Positions 17,281-25,464 are shown, counted from the first letter of the stretch. The stretch is DNA of 47,358 nucleotides from Bradyrhizobium sp. (GCF_028868675.1 NZ_JAGWUA010000014.1:1-47358); one strand, 5' to 3'. Program-made: numbers and translations. Notes: generated by a model from the sequence alone, not told the origin.

Positions 17281-19002
17281 TCACCGGAACAGCCAGAGTT
17301 CCGACAGATACTTCCAGTTGATGAAGTAGTAGAGGACAAAGCAGACGAAGAAGATTGCAACCAGGATGATGGTACCCGGCAGCTTGATCGTCCCTTCGCT
17401 GCCGTAGTGCGACGCCGTGGCTCCGCCCCCCGAATGCAGCGGGAAGGTGAGCTTATGGCCACCCTTGATCTTCTCGCCGAACAGCACGGTGCCGACGACG
17501 ACGAGGACGTAGGTAATGCCGCCGAGCGCCGCGATCACCGCGAAGATGCCGTTCAGACCCATCATCAGGAACGCACCTGCCGAATAGGCGAAGGACAAAT
17601 TGGCATCGGTGAAGGTGATGTCCCAATGCCGCCGCGCCACGCCGAGGGTGCCGGCGCCCATCATGAACAGCGAGATGCCGGCGGCACCGACGCCGAACAG
17701 ATAGGGCTGGATCTTGGCGAGCTTCGGCCAGATGATCTCGCGCTGGAAGATCAGCGGCAGCACGAGATAGGTCGCGCCCATGAAGGCGAGCGTGGTGCCG
17801 GCGACCACGGTGCCGTGGAAATGGCCGGGCACGTAGATCGTGTTGTGCATCAGCACGTTGAGCTGCTCGGTGCCGAGCACGACGCCGGAGATACCGCCGA
17901 TGAAGCCGAAGAAGATCAGCGAGAGGAACATGCCGGCGAAGGCGGGATGTCCCCACGGGGCCTTGCGCAGCCATTCGAACACGCCGCGGTTGAACCCGTT
18001 CCTGCGTTGCGCGGCCTCGATCGAGCCCGGCACCGTGAGGCCGTGGATCATCGAGCCCATCACCGCCAGGTACATCATGTAGCTGGTGTTGACGATCTTC
18101 CAGCTCGCATCCAGACCAGGCTCGGCGAGAAGATGGTGCGCGGAAGCGAGTTGCAGGAAGAGGATGTACATCAGGAACGCCGTACGGCTCACCTTCTCGC
18201 TGAGCGGCTTGGCGCCGACCAGGAGCGCACCCGTCAGATACCAGAGAGAGACGTGCGCCGAGACGTTGATCTGCTGCGACGAGTGACCCATCGCCCACCA
18301 GACCACCTTGTACATCAGCGGATCGAGATCGGAGATCAGGCCGAGCGACCACAGCCAGGCCGGGACCAGGATGATCGCGCCGGAGGCGATGGTGAACACC
18401 GCGATGATGGCGGCGGTCAACGCGCCGAAGGTCACGAGCGGCATCGAGCCTTCGTAGGTGCCCTCTTCCTTGGCGATCACGAGCGTCGCGAAGAAGATGC
18501 CGCAACCGATCAGCGCACCGACCGCGAACAGGACGAGGCCGAGATAGAAGTTCGGCTTGGCCTGCATCGGCGGGTAGGAGGTGAACATCACGCTGGAGTC
18601 GCCCTGCAGCACGGTCACGTTGGTCATGAGCGCGCCGACCACCATCAGCACGAAGCCGAGCCAGGCGAGCTTCGGCGTCGCCAGGCGGCAATTGAGCAGG
18701 ACCGCCGAGGCGAAGTAGAGCACCGCGATTTCGAAGAAGATGATCCAGAACAACAGCACGTTGGCGCCGTGTCCAGTCAGGATCAGGTAGAACCAGTCGG
18801 CCGGCAGCAGGTGCACGGCCGGCCAGCGCGTCAGCGCCACCAGCAGCCCCATCAGGCCGCCGATCGCCAGGAAGACGACGGCGGCGACCGCGTTGGCCTT
18901 GATCAGCGCTTGCGCCCCTGCATCGACCTTCAGCCCGGTATACTGGCAGGTGCGGAATTCGGCCTGGCGGCCCACGGCTCCGATAACGGTTTCGGCGGTC
19001 AT
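17281..19002 (-). CDS. Heme-copper oxidoreductase subunit I with Gln at the active-site Tyr position; candidate NO reductase
   Basis: 573 residues and about 13-14 membrane helices. All metal ligands are visible: His78 and His396 for the low-spin heme, His394 for the high-spin heme, and His240, His289 and His290 for CuB. In O2-reducing A- and B-type oxidases the residue four after the first CuB His is the cross-linked Tyr (GHPxVY); here the segment is GHSSQQ, with Gln244. The HHLLAEPGLDASWK block resembles B-type (ba3) oxidases but has Glu294 instead of Asp. It is unlike cNorB/qNor. From memory, the eNOR group of alternative NO reductases is B-type-like with this Tyr replaced. With NirS nearby and no norCB, NO reduction is the likely role. 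Confidence 0.85.
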   Translation of the reverse strand: MTAETVIGAVGRQAEFRTCQYTGLKVDAGAQALIKANAVAAVVFLAIGGLMGLLVALTRWPAVHLLPADWFYLILTGHGANVLLFWIIFFEIAVLYFASAVLLNCRLATPKLAWLGFVLMVVGALMTNVTVLQGDSSVMFTSYPPMQAKPNFYLGLVLFAVGALIGCGIFFATLVIAKEEGTYEGSMPLVTFGALTAAIIAVFTIASGAIILVPAWLWSLGLISDLDPLMYKVVWWAMGHSSQQINVSAHVSLWYLTGALLVGAKPLSEKVSRTAFLMYILFLQLASAHHLLAEPGLDASWKIVNTSYMMYLAVMGSMIHGLTVPGSIEAAQRRNGFNRGVFEWLRKAPWGHPAFAGMFLSLIFFGFIGGISGVVLGTEQLNVLMHNTIYVPGHFHGTVVAGTTLAFMGATYLVLPLIFQREIIWPKLAKIQPYLFGVGAAGISLFMMGAGTLGVARRHWDITFTDANLSFAYSAGAFLMMGLNGIFAVIAALGGITYVLVVVGTVLFGEKIKGGHKLTFPLHSGGGATASHYGSEGTIKLPGTIILVAIFFVCFVLYYFINWKYLSELWLFR

Positions 19003-19006
19003 GTTG

Positions 19007-19582
19007 CTACCTCTGCTCCGCGAGGCGCTGTCCGGCCTCGGCCTGCTTCTTGTCGGTGACGTAAATCTTGCCGGTCATGGTGTGATGACCGATCCCGCAG
19101 AATTCGTTGCACACGATGCCGAACTGCCCGCTCTCGGTCGGCGTCAGCGAAATGATGTGCTCGTAGCCGGGATAGACGGATATGTTGATGTTGGTGGGCT
19201 GCAGCGAGAACCCGTGCATCCAGTCGATCGACGACAGATGGATGCGGTAGCTCTGGCCCTTCTCCAGCTCGAGGACCGGCCACCACTGCCACAGCCGCGC
19301 GAGCAGATAGACGTCCTCGCCCGGCTTCGGCTTGACCACCGGGATGCCCTGCTCCTCGCGCACCTGGAACTGCTTGGCGAATTTCTCGACCTTCTGCTCA
19401 TAGGCGGAGGGCACGATGCGGTAGGCTTCCTTGCTCAGGTTCTGCTGGCCGATGAAGTGCCAGGCGATCATGAAGCAGAACATGAATAGCCCCCACAGGA
19501 AGGCTATGAAGATCCAGACCAGCTCGACCCGTTCGATGGGTTCGTTCCACCAGATCCGTTGCTCGGGAGGTGTGGCAGCCAT
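19007..19582 (-). CDS. Heme-copper oxidoreductase subunit II with intact CuA site
   Basis: 191 residues with one N-terminal membrane helix (about 22-43) and a periplasmic cupredoxin domain. CuA ligands are His123 in WMHGF, then Cys158, Glu160, Cys162, His166 and Met169 in CNEFCGIGHHTM, all present. A single helix and short length resemble B-type subunit II. It would take electrons from a cytochrome c such as that at 12605-12988 and pass them to subunit I, whose gene starts 4 bases downstream. The start at 19582 has a purine-rich AGGGAA site. Confidence 0.92.
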   Translation of the reverse strand: MAATPPEQRIWWNEPIERVELVWIFIAFLWGLFMFCFMIAWHFIGQQNLSKEAYRIVPSAYEQKVEKFAKQFQVREEQGIPVVKPKPGEDVYLLARLWQWWPVLELEKGQSYRIHLSSIDWMHGFSLQPTNINISVYPGYEHIISLTPTESGQFGIVCNEFCGIGHHTMTGKIYVTDKKQAEAGQRLAEQR

Positions 19583-19621
19583 TGTTTGGTGTTCCCTATG
19601 TTGGAGGCCGCGGCGCGGCTC

Positions 19622-19795
19622 TCACTTGGCCAGCGGGATCGAGGCGACTTCCATCACGCCCCAGATGAGGTAGAGGACCGTCGGGATCGTGATGCCGAGG
19701 AACAGGAGCAGGAACGGATTGTCGAGAATCCGCTGCATCGCCGGCACGCGTTCGGCGCGCCCCTGATTCGGCGCAGTTGTTTCGGTGGGCGGCAT
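19622..19795 (-). CDS. Small single-helix membrane protein, first gene of the heme-copper operon
   Basis: 57 residues from the ATG at 19795: a polar N terminus (about 1-26) and one membrane helix (about 28-50). It lies 39 bases before subunit II on the same strand and directly behind the FNR-type box at 19854-19867. Small subunits of this kind are common in heme-copper enzymes, for example subunit IIa of ba3 oxidase. The upstream frame extension to 19966 crosses the promoter and was rejected. Confidence 0.7.
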   Translation of the reverse strand: MPPTETTAPNQGRAERVPAMQRILDNPFLLLFLGITIPTVLYLIWGVMEVASIPLAK

Positions 19796-19853
19796 CGGGC
19801 AGACTCCCTGAAGTGACGTCGCGAAGAATTTACGCGCTTCGCCGACGGTATCC

Positions 19854-19867
19854 TTGACCGCGGTTAA
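19854..19867. promoter_or_regulatory. FNR/FixK/Dnr-type box shared by the heme-copper operon and the thioredoxin-like gene
   Basis: TTGACCGCGGTTAA differs by one base from the perfect nirS/nirI palindrome, with the identical N6 core. Centre about 66 bases upstream of the small membrane protein ATG (minus strand) and 41 upstream of the thioredoxin-like ATG (plus strand). Shared sequence with the nirS box suggests co-regulation by the same factor. Confidence 0.72.
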
Positions 19868-19901
19868 GGATGGCGCGCCCTGCACCAGAAATAATCGGTT
19901 T

Positions 19902-20381
19902 ATGGAGCCGCCGCCCGAGACCAGGTCCGATCCCGCCTTGTTGCAGCGCGGCCGGCCGCGCGCCAATCGTCTCGCCTATCCCGGCATGCTGATCGCGATC
20001 CTCGCTGTGGCGATGGCCGCATGGGCCGGCCATTCGGGGCGTCCGGCGCCGGACGTCATGCTGCTCTATGTCGGCGCAGAGGACTGCGCGCCCTGCCGCG
20101 CCTGGCAGAACGGCGACGGGGCGATCTTCTTTCGGTCGGCCGAGTTCCCGCGCATCCGCTATCGCGAGGTCAAGTCGCAGCATCTCACAGACGTGCTGAA
20201 CGACGACAACTGGCCCGAGGAGCTCCGCGCCTACCGAAGCCAGCTGAAGCGCAGCGACGGCGTTCCGCTGTGGCTCGTGGTGTCCGGCGGCGAGATCGTG
20301 GAACGGAAATTCGGCGCGGAAGCCTGGCGCGATATCATCCTGCCGAAGATCAGGAGCCTGCTCCGGCCATCGCTGATTTAG
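19902..20381 (+). CDS. Membrane-anchored thioredoxin-like protein
   Basis: 159 residues from the ATG at 19902: a short cytoplasmic tail, one membrane helix (about 27-43), then a thioredoxin-like domain with the redox pair CAPC (Cys62 and Cys65) in GAEDCAPCRAW. It probably acts in the periplasm, reducing heme-binding or CuA cysteines. It is divergent from the heme-copper operon and shares its promoter region. No ribosome site is obvious, and a TTG inside the regulatory box was rejected as start. Its last 32 bases overlap the 3' end of the convergent regulator gene. Confidence 0.8.
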   Translation: MEPPPETRSDPALLQRGRPRANRLAYPGMLIAILAVAMAAWAGHSGRPAPDVMLLYVGAEDCAPCRAWQNGDGAIFFRSAEFPRIRYREVKSQHLTDVLNDDNWPEELRAYRSQLKRSDGVPLWLVVSGGEIVERKFGAEAWRDIILPKIRSLLRPSLI

Positions 20382-21138
20382 GCTCGGAACGGACCGCGCG
20401 CGGCGGTTGCGGGCGCGGCAGCCGCGGCTTGATGGGACAACGCGCATTGATGCGGTCGCAGGCGACCAGCTTGCAGAGCTGCGCCATGTCGCGCACTTCC
20501 ACCGTGGAGGCGCGGACGTCGACGCCGATCGCGCGCAATTTGGCAAACACCCGCGACAGCGATTCGGGCTTCAGGCCGAGCCGGCCGGCGATCAGCGATT
20601 TGTCGTAGGGCAAGGTGATCGTGCAGGGGCCCTTTGCGCGGGGCGCCAGCGAAGCCAGGAATTCGGCGACACGCTGCGTGGCGCTCTGCGCCATCAACTG
20701 CTCGATCTGCTGGACCATTCGGTGCAGATGCTGCGAGGTCGACGCAATCATCGCGATCGCGACATCCGGCATCTTGCGGATGCAGTTCATGACGTGTTCG
20801 GCGGGGATCACCATGACCCGCGCCGCGGTCACGGCGCTGGCCGTGGCGGGATAGCGGCCGGAAGTGAAGGTGACGGCTTCGGCAAAGCTCTCGCCCTTGG
20901 TCAGGACGTTGAGCACGGCCTCGTCGCCGGCGGGCGTCACCCGGTACAACTTGATCCAGCCGTCCATGATGATGAAGAACGCGTGCGCCGTCTCGCCCTG
21001 CCGGAACAGCGCATGGCCGGGACGAAGATTGAAGACGCTGGCTTCCTCGAGCAGCACCGCCAACGCCTGCGGCTTCAATCCGCTGAACACCGGTATCTGG
21101 GCAGCGATCTCGAGATCAACCGGAGTAGGCGCTGTCAT
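20350..21138 (-). CDS. Crp/Fnr-family regulator, Dnr/NnrR-like
   Basis: 262 residues from the ATG at 21138 with AGGA upstream. A cyclic-nucleotide-type sensor barrel (about 15-130), a dimer helix and a helix-turn-helix (LIAGRLGLKPESLSRVFAKL, with the E..SR recognition residues typical of FNR-box binders). There is no N-terminal Cys cluster, so it is not an oxygen-sensing Fnr; NO-sensing Dnr/NnrR proteins also lack one. About 40 residues at the C terminus form an extra Pro/Arg-rich tail with two Cys. An FNR-type box lies at 21200-21213. Likely controls the nir and heme-copper operons. Confidence 0.85.
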   Translation of the reverse strand: MTAPTPVDLEIAAQIPVFSGLKPQALAVLLEEASVFNLRPGHALFRQGETAHAFFIIMDGWIKLYRVTPAGDEAVLNVLTKGESFAEAVTFTSGRYPATASAVTAARVMVIPAEHVMNCIRKMPDVAIAMIASTSQHLHRMVQQIEQLMAQSATQRVAEFLASLAPRAKGPCTITLPYDKSLIAGRLGLKPESLSRVFAKLRAIGVDVRASTVEVRDMAQLCKLVACDRINARCPIKPRLPRPQPPRAVRSEPKSAMAGAGS

Positions 21139-21199
21139 GGTTTCGTTCCTGAATGGAATTCTGGCCTTGCAACTCTTGATCATCCGCCGCCCCGGCCTC

Positions 21200-21213
21200 T
21201 TGACCTGGATCAA
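21200..21213. promoter_or_regulatory. FNR-type box upstream of the Crp/Fnr regulator
   Basis: TTGACCTGGATCAA matches TTGA-N6-TCAA in both halves. Centre about 68 bases upstream of the regulator ATG and downstream of the DUF1858 stop, so it most likely serves the regulator, by autoregulation or a FixK input. Confidence 0.7.
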
Positions 21214-21240
21214 GTCGGGACCCGGCTTTCCCGCGATCTC

Positions 21241-21468
21241 TCAGGGCTGCGTCAGATTTGCCTCAGCCGTCGCATCGCCGGCGACCCCGCGCAACGCCTG
21301 CAGGAATTCGCCACGGTCGACGCCGTGTTCGAGGCAGGCGTCATGGACCGTGTGGAAACAGGCGATCGGACAGCCGACGCAACTCATCTTGAAGTCGAGA
21401 AAGACACGGATCGTCGTCGGATGGCTCCTCATCACCTCATCCACCAAATCGTCCGCTTCGATCGGCAT
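21241..21468 (-). CDS. DUF1858-type small cysteine protein
   Basis: 75 residues from the ATG at 21468, which has GGAAAGA about 8 bases upstream; an ATG at 21483 in the same frame is possible. The pattern MSCVGCPIACFHTVHDAC (Cys30, 33, 37, 45) with an N-terminal helical part is typical of DUF1858 proteins, which occur near nitrogen-oxide and hybrid-cluster genes and are thought to bind a redox cofactor or metal. An NnrR-like box stands upstream at 21523-21536. The exact role is unknown. Confidence 0.82.
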   Translation of the reverse strand: MPIEADDLVDEVMRSHPTTIRVFLDFKMSCVGCPIACFHTVHDACLEHGVDRGEFLQALRGVAGDATAEANLTQP

Positions 21469-21522
21469 CGGAGGTCTTTCCATCTTTGGCGAAAAGTATC
21501 GTCCCGATCCCGGATCGCCCGT

Positions 21523-21536
21523 TTGTGGCAGCGCAA
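21523..21536. promoter_or_regulatory. NnrR-like box upstream of the DUF1858 gene
   Basis: TTGTGGCAGCGCAA fits TTG[CT]G-N4-CGCAA, the pattern I recall for NnrR of rhodobacters and rhizobia, and extends to the inverted repeat GTTTG-N8-CAAAC (21521-21538). It differs from the TTGAC-type boxes of the nir and heme-copper promoters. Confidence 0.55.
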
Positions 21537-21629
21537 ACAGCCGGCGTTTTCGCGAAAGTTGCAGCCGGAACAGCCGGGTACGGCGACCGCCGGGCGGAAT
21601 TCAACCAGTGCCGCCTTGCGGTAATGGGA

Positions 21630-24600
21630 TCAGGCCGTCCGGGTGCGCATCTCGGTCAGCAGCGCCTCGGCCCTGACGAGCAGCGGCCTGGCTCCGCTTT
21701 CGGCGGCGATCGCAATGGTTGCGCGCAGGGCGGCAACGATGGCCGCCCGGTCGTCCTCGCTCGTGCGCGGCATCACCGAGGCTTCGCCGAACAGCGCCTC
21801 GGCCTCGAGCCCCGAAAAGCCCTGCTGGCGCGCGGTGTTGCGCGCCTCGCGCAGCATGTTCAGGGCGGTCTGGACGTCGCCGAGCCGGCTGAGGGCGAGC
21901 GCGAGATAGATGGAGCTGCGCAGCACGGTCGACGTATAGCCGACGGAGCGGGCCTCCTCACGCGCTTCGGCCAGGACTCCGCGTGGCCGTTCGAGCTGGC
22001 CTTGCTCGAGATAGGCAATGCCGAGGTGACAGGCGAGGACCGGCACGAACAGCCGAACGCCGTGCTTCTGCGCCTGCACGTAGCCCTGTTCGAGTACGGC
22101 TGCCGCGGACGCCGGGTCGCCGCGACCGAGCGCCAGCCAGCCGCCGCTGTAGGATGCCGCGACCCGGTCGAAGGGACGGCCGGTCTCATCGGCGATCGCC
22201 CAGGCTTGCTGCTGAAATCGATCCGCCGCCTCGAACTCGCCCATCACGGTATGGGTGAAGCTCTTCATCATGCAGCAGAGCAGGAGCAGGTATCTCGGCG
22301 TGGTGCCGATCGGGGCGCTGGCGTCGGGGGCCGTCAACTGGGCACAGGCACGGGCCGCGATCCGCTCGGCGTCGCGATAGCGACCGGCGAGGAAGTAGGC
22401 CTGCCCCAGGCCATAAAGCGCAAGGTTGAGCCAGCCCGCATTGCCCCATTCCTCAGCCAGACGGACGACGTCCTCGCCGATGGCGACGGCTTCGACCGGC
22501 GTGCCGTAGAAGTTCTGCGCGGCCGCTCGCACCGTCATCGCGGCGACCTTGCGTCCGATGTCGTCGATTTCGTCGGCGCGCCGCTCGGCTTCGCGTCCGA
22601 GGTCCAACGATTCTGCAACGTGCCCCGACCACATGAACGCCATGCGCGCCTCGATCCTGAGATCGATGGCATCGGCTTCCCGCGCGCGTGTCACGGGCGT
22701 CCTGTCGAGCGAATCCATCGCGATCTGGAAATAGCTGGTCGCGTCGGAAAACGCCGACCGGGCGAGAGCCTTTTGCGCTGCGCGTCGCCCATGGGAGAAA
22801 GCCTTGCCCCAGTCCTTCGCCCTCGTCGCATGGTAGCACAGCGCATCGGGCTCATCGCCCCAGTCTGCTCCGCGCTCCAGAGTCGAGAGGACGCGCGCAT
22901 GGATGTTCTCGCGCACCTTCTCGACCATCGAGTCATATGTGACCTGGCGGATCATCTCGTGTGGAAATGTGAACAATCCCTCCAGTTCGCTGTCGACCCT
23001 GACGAGCAATTCGGCTCGATCGAGAGCAGCGAGACATTGCTGCAGATCGGCTTCGGGAAACGCAGCCACTTCACGAAGCAGCTTCTCGGTCGAACGCGGG
23101 CCGAGCACTGCCGCAATCTGCAGTAGCGTACGCTCCGGTCTGGACACCCGATCCAACCGAGCCGCGATGACCCCCTGGATGCTGGTTGGAATGCCCAACT
23201 CTTCAATGGGGCGCGCGAGGGCAAGATCGCCCCACTGGCCGCGAAGGATGCCGCTGTCCTTCAACCCGCGACACACCTCCTCGATGAACAGGGGCACGTT
23301 GGCGGTATGAGCAATGATGCGGCTCTTCAGATCCGAATTGCCGGTTGAGGACCCCAGCATGTCCGCCAGCATGGAGAGGCCGGAATCATCGTCGAGCGGA
23401 CGCATCGCCACGATCTCGGCGTGGCAGCGCGCGATCCACTCCGGCATGCCGAGTGGCCGGCTGGTGAGGAGCACCAGGAGGTTTAAGGCTGAAAGCGAGG
23501 CAAGCCTAGCCATCACCGCGTCACTGGCACGGTCGATCCAATGCAAGTCCTCGACCAGAAGGACCGTGCGCTGACGACGCGCCAGCCCCTCCAAAATCAC
23601 GCAGCTCGCATCGCTGATGGCCCGGCCGCGCGCATGCGGCTCCAATTCCTCCCATCGCGGGTCCGATATCGGGAGGTCCAGAACGGCGTCGATGGCACAT
23701 TGCTGGATCGCCGGCAGGTTCTTCCGGATATCGATGCCGTCACCCGGCTCGGCCGCAACCCCCTCCAGGGTCGATTGCAGCAGGCGCTTCAGCATGCTGA
23801 ACGGCGCCCCCTGGAGATTCGGGTTGCACTCGGCATCGATCAGCCGCCAGCCTTCAGTCTTGAGTCCTTGCGCAAACTCGTGAGCGAGCCGCGATTTCCC
23901 GATGCCGGGATCGCCCATCAACAGGACGGTCTGCCGGCCGGCAGCGGCCCTCTGCGCAGCGCGCGCCAGCAGCGCTTGCTCCGTCGTGCGATCGACGAAG
24001 CGGGAAATGCTGCGGGCACGCCGCACCCGCCAGCTCGACAGGTCGCTTGCGCCGATGATTCGATACACCGGCACTGGCTCGGGGAAACCTCGCAGCGACT
24101 TGGGACCCAGAAACTCGAACCGGACATGCCCCTCGGCCAGCTTCTGGCAGGCTTCCGACACGCAAATCTGATTCGCCTCGGCCACCGATTCCAGCCGCGC
24201 AGCCAGATGCTGCGCCGCGCCACCAATCTCGTAAACCTTGGAAAACTCGCTGGAAACCATGTAGGCCACCACGTGTCCGGAATGCAGGCCGACCCGGACC
24301 TGCAAGCCGCGATCGTCGAGTCGCGCCACCCGCCGAACCAGCTCAAGCGCCGCGTGACAGGCTAGCGGAGCATGGTTGTCGTCCGCGATGGGTGCGCCAA
24401 ACACCGCGGCCAGCCCGTCGCCCAGCTCCTTGCTGACGATTCCTCCGAACTGCCGCACCGCGCTGCGCATCGCGGCCAGTGCCGGTTCCAGGCGGGAGAC
24501 CGCCTCCTCGGGATCGAGATCGGCGACCAATCCGGTCGAGTCGACGACGTCCGCCCGCAAGATCGTCACAAACCTGCGTTCGCTGTCCGGGTCCGGACGC

Positions 24601-24674
24601 CGCTGCGCGGCCCCGCATTTGGGGCAGCGATCATCGCTCGAATCGATCGTCGACTGGCACGCGAAGCAAAGCAT
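21630..24674 (-). CDS. Class III cyclase-domain / AAA ATPase / TPR regulator
   Basis: 1014 residues. A zinc-ribbon (CFACQ..CPKCG, residues 3-21) precedes a class III nucleotidyl cyclase domain (about 35-210), an AAA-type ATPase with Walker A GDPGIGKS and Walker B-like LLVEDLHWID, and a long TPR-like helical part to the C terminus. In the cyclase domain both metal Asp regions look present (ADVVDST, GDG), but the usual catalytic Asn in the VNLAARL-type motif is replaced (AQHLAARL), so activity is uncertain. Proteins of this build are common in Bradyrhizobium and act as signalling ATPases. No partner is apparent in the neighbourhood. Confidence 0.85.
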   Translation of the reverse strand: MLCFACQSTIDSSDDRCPKCGAAQRRPDPDSERRFVTILRADVVDSTGLVADLDPEEAVSRLEPALAAMRSAVRQFGGIVSKELGDGLAAVFGAPIADDNHAPLACHAALELVRRVARLDDRGLQVRVGLHSGHVVAYMVSSEFSKVYEIGGAAQHLAARLESVAEANQICVSEACQKLAEGHVRFEFLGPKSLRGFPEPVPVYRIIGASDLSSWRVRRARSISRFVDRTTEQALLARAAQRAAAGRQTVLLMGDPGIGKSRLAHEFAQGLKTEGWRLIDAECNPNLQGAPFSMLKRLLQSTLEGVAAEPGDGIDIRKNLPAIQQCAIDAVLDLPISDPRWEELEPHARGRAISDASCVILEGLARRQRTVLLVEDLHWIDRASDAVMARLASLSALNLLVLLTSRPLGMPEWIARCHAEIVAMRPLDDDSGLSMLADMLGSSTGNSDLKSRIIAHTANVPLFIEEVCRGLKDSGILRGQWGDLALARPIEELGIPTSIQGVIAARLDRVSRPERTLLQIAAVLGPRSTEKLLREVAAFPEADLQQCLAALDRAELLVRVDSELEGLFTFPHEMIRQVTYDSMVEKVRENIHARVLSTLERGADWGDEPDALCYHATRAKDWGKAFSHGRRAAQKALARSAFSDATSYFQIAMDSLDRTPVTRAREADAIDLRIEARMAFMWSGHVAESLDLGREAERRADEIDDIGRKVAAMTVRAAAQNFYGTPVEAVAIGEDVVRLAEEWGNAGWLNLALYGLGQAYFLAGRYRDAERIAARACAQLTAPDASAPIGTTPRYLLLLCCMMKSFTHTVMGEFEAADRFQQQAWAIADETGRPFDRVAASYSGGWLALGRGDPASAAAVLEQGYVQAQKHGVRLFVPVLACHLGIAYLEQGQLERPRGVLAEAREEARSVGYTSTVLRSSIYLALALSRLGDVQTALNMLREARNTARQQGFSGLEAEALFGEASVMPRTSEDDRAAIVAALRATIAIAAESGARPLLVRAEALLTEMRTRTA

Positions 24675-24957
24675 CCTGCGCTCTTATTTGCTGCAGCAGG
24701 ATGACCATCGCCTGCAACAGCCCGGGTAAGATGACTGATCGGCAAATGCTTATCAATCAGGCTCGCACAACTCCGCTTGCCCCAGAGAGCGCCAAAGTCC
24801 GTGTCTGGACGAAGCACAAATTCGGATGGTAGCTTGGTTCGGGCTGGGCAAAGATGACGAGACCAGAAGTTCGGACTAACCGGACTGATCGCCTCGGCCG
24901 GCGGGTTTCAGGCGACGGATTTTCCAGCAAAGCCAGATCATATCGAGGGACGGGACA

Positions 24958-25452
24958 ATGAGCGGCAGAGTATATAATGGCCAGCCATTTAAGGATTTAA
25001 TGAACAGCAATTACTATCCTCTGGAGAATATGAGGAAGAGCGTCGAGATCCTGAAGGCCTCGGAGCATATCGACATCAAGACCCTGGAATACGGCCAGTA
25101 CCACCTGATCCTGACGCCCGCGGAAAAATGGCCGAACGGAAGCGCGAAGCACTGGCACAAGGAGAAAGGCCGGGCACGCGTGCAGCTCACCGCGCAACCC
25201 AACACCACGCCGCTGTCGGCCGACGAGCCGAACGTCGTTCCCCTGACGAAATGCGCGCTGCTGGATGCCAGCGTGCGCAAGTGCTTCAACTCGGAGCCGC
25301 CGATTCCGATGAAGACCAACATCATCCAGCACGACAAGAGCGCTCCCAACGCCCATCAGCACGAGATTCGGCTGGAGTGGGAATACAAGAACGGCCAGGA
25401 CAAGGCCCCGACCCTGCTCAACCTGACGATGGTCTGTCCGCACAAGTCGTGA
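24958..25452 (+). CDS. Unknown 164-residue protein
   Basis: ATG at 24958 preceded by GAGGGACGGGACA. I do not recognise the family. There is no signal peptide or membrane segment; the sequence is polar with scattered Cys, and has HWHKEKGRARVQL and HQHEIRLEWEYKNGQ stretches suggesting a beta-rich fold. The first 30 codons are clearly richer in A/T than the rest and than the neighbours, which may mean a transferred or recently joined 5' end. It is isolated: 283 bases from the cyclase gene and convergent with the deacetylase-like gene 12 bases further on. Confidence 0.65.
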   Translation: MSGRVYNGQPFKDLMNSNYYPLENMRKSVEILKASEHIDIKTLEYGQYHLILTPAEKWPNGSAKHWHKEKGRARVQLTAQPNTTPLSADEPNVVPLTKCALLDASVRKCFNSEPPIPMKTNIIQHDKSAPNAHQHEIRLEWEYKNGQDKAPTLLNLTMVCPHKS

Positions 25453-25464
25453 TCGCGGCCGCTC

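Noticed and set aside
17281..19002. Ordinary cytochrome c oxidase subunit I
   Set aside because: The cross-linked Tyr position is Gln, and context is denitrification. An oxidase function is kept only as the less likely alternative.
17281..19002. Classical NorB
   Set aside because: Sequence blocks match B-type oxidases, no NorC-type cytochrome c subunit follows, and a CuA subunit II is present.
13940..19059. Two very long plus-strand ORFs (849 and 891 residues) opposite the heme-copper operon
   Set aside because: They mirror the coding frame of the operon and consist of low-complexity Arg/Glu/His-rich sequence without a fold or ribosome site.
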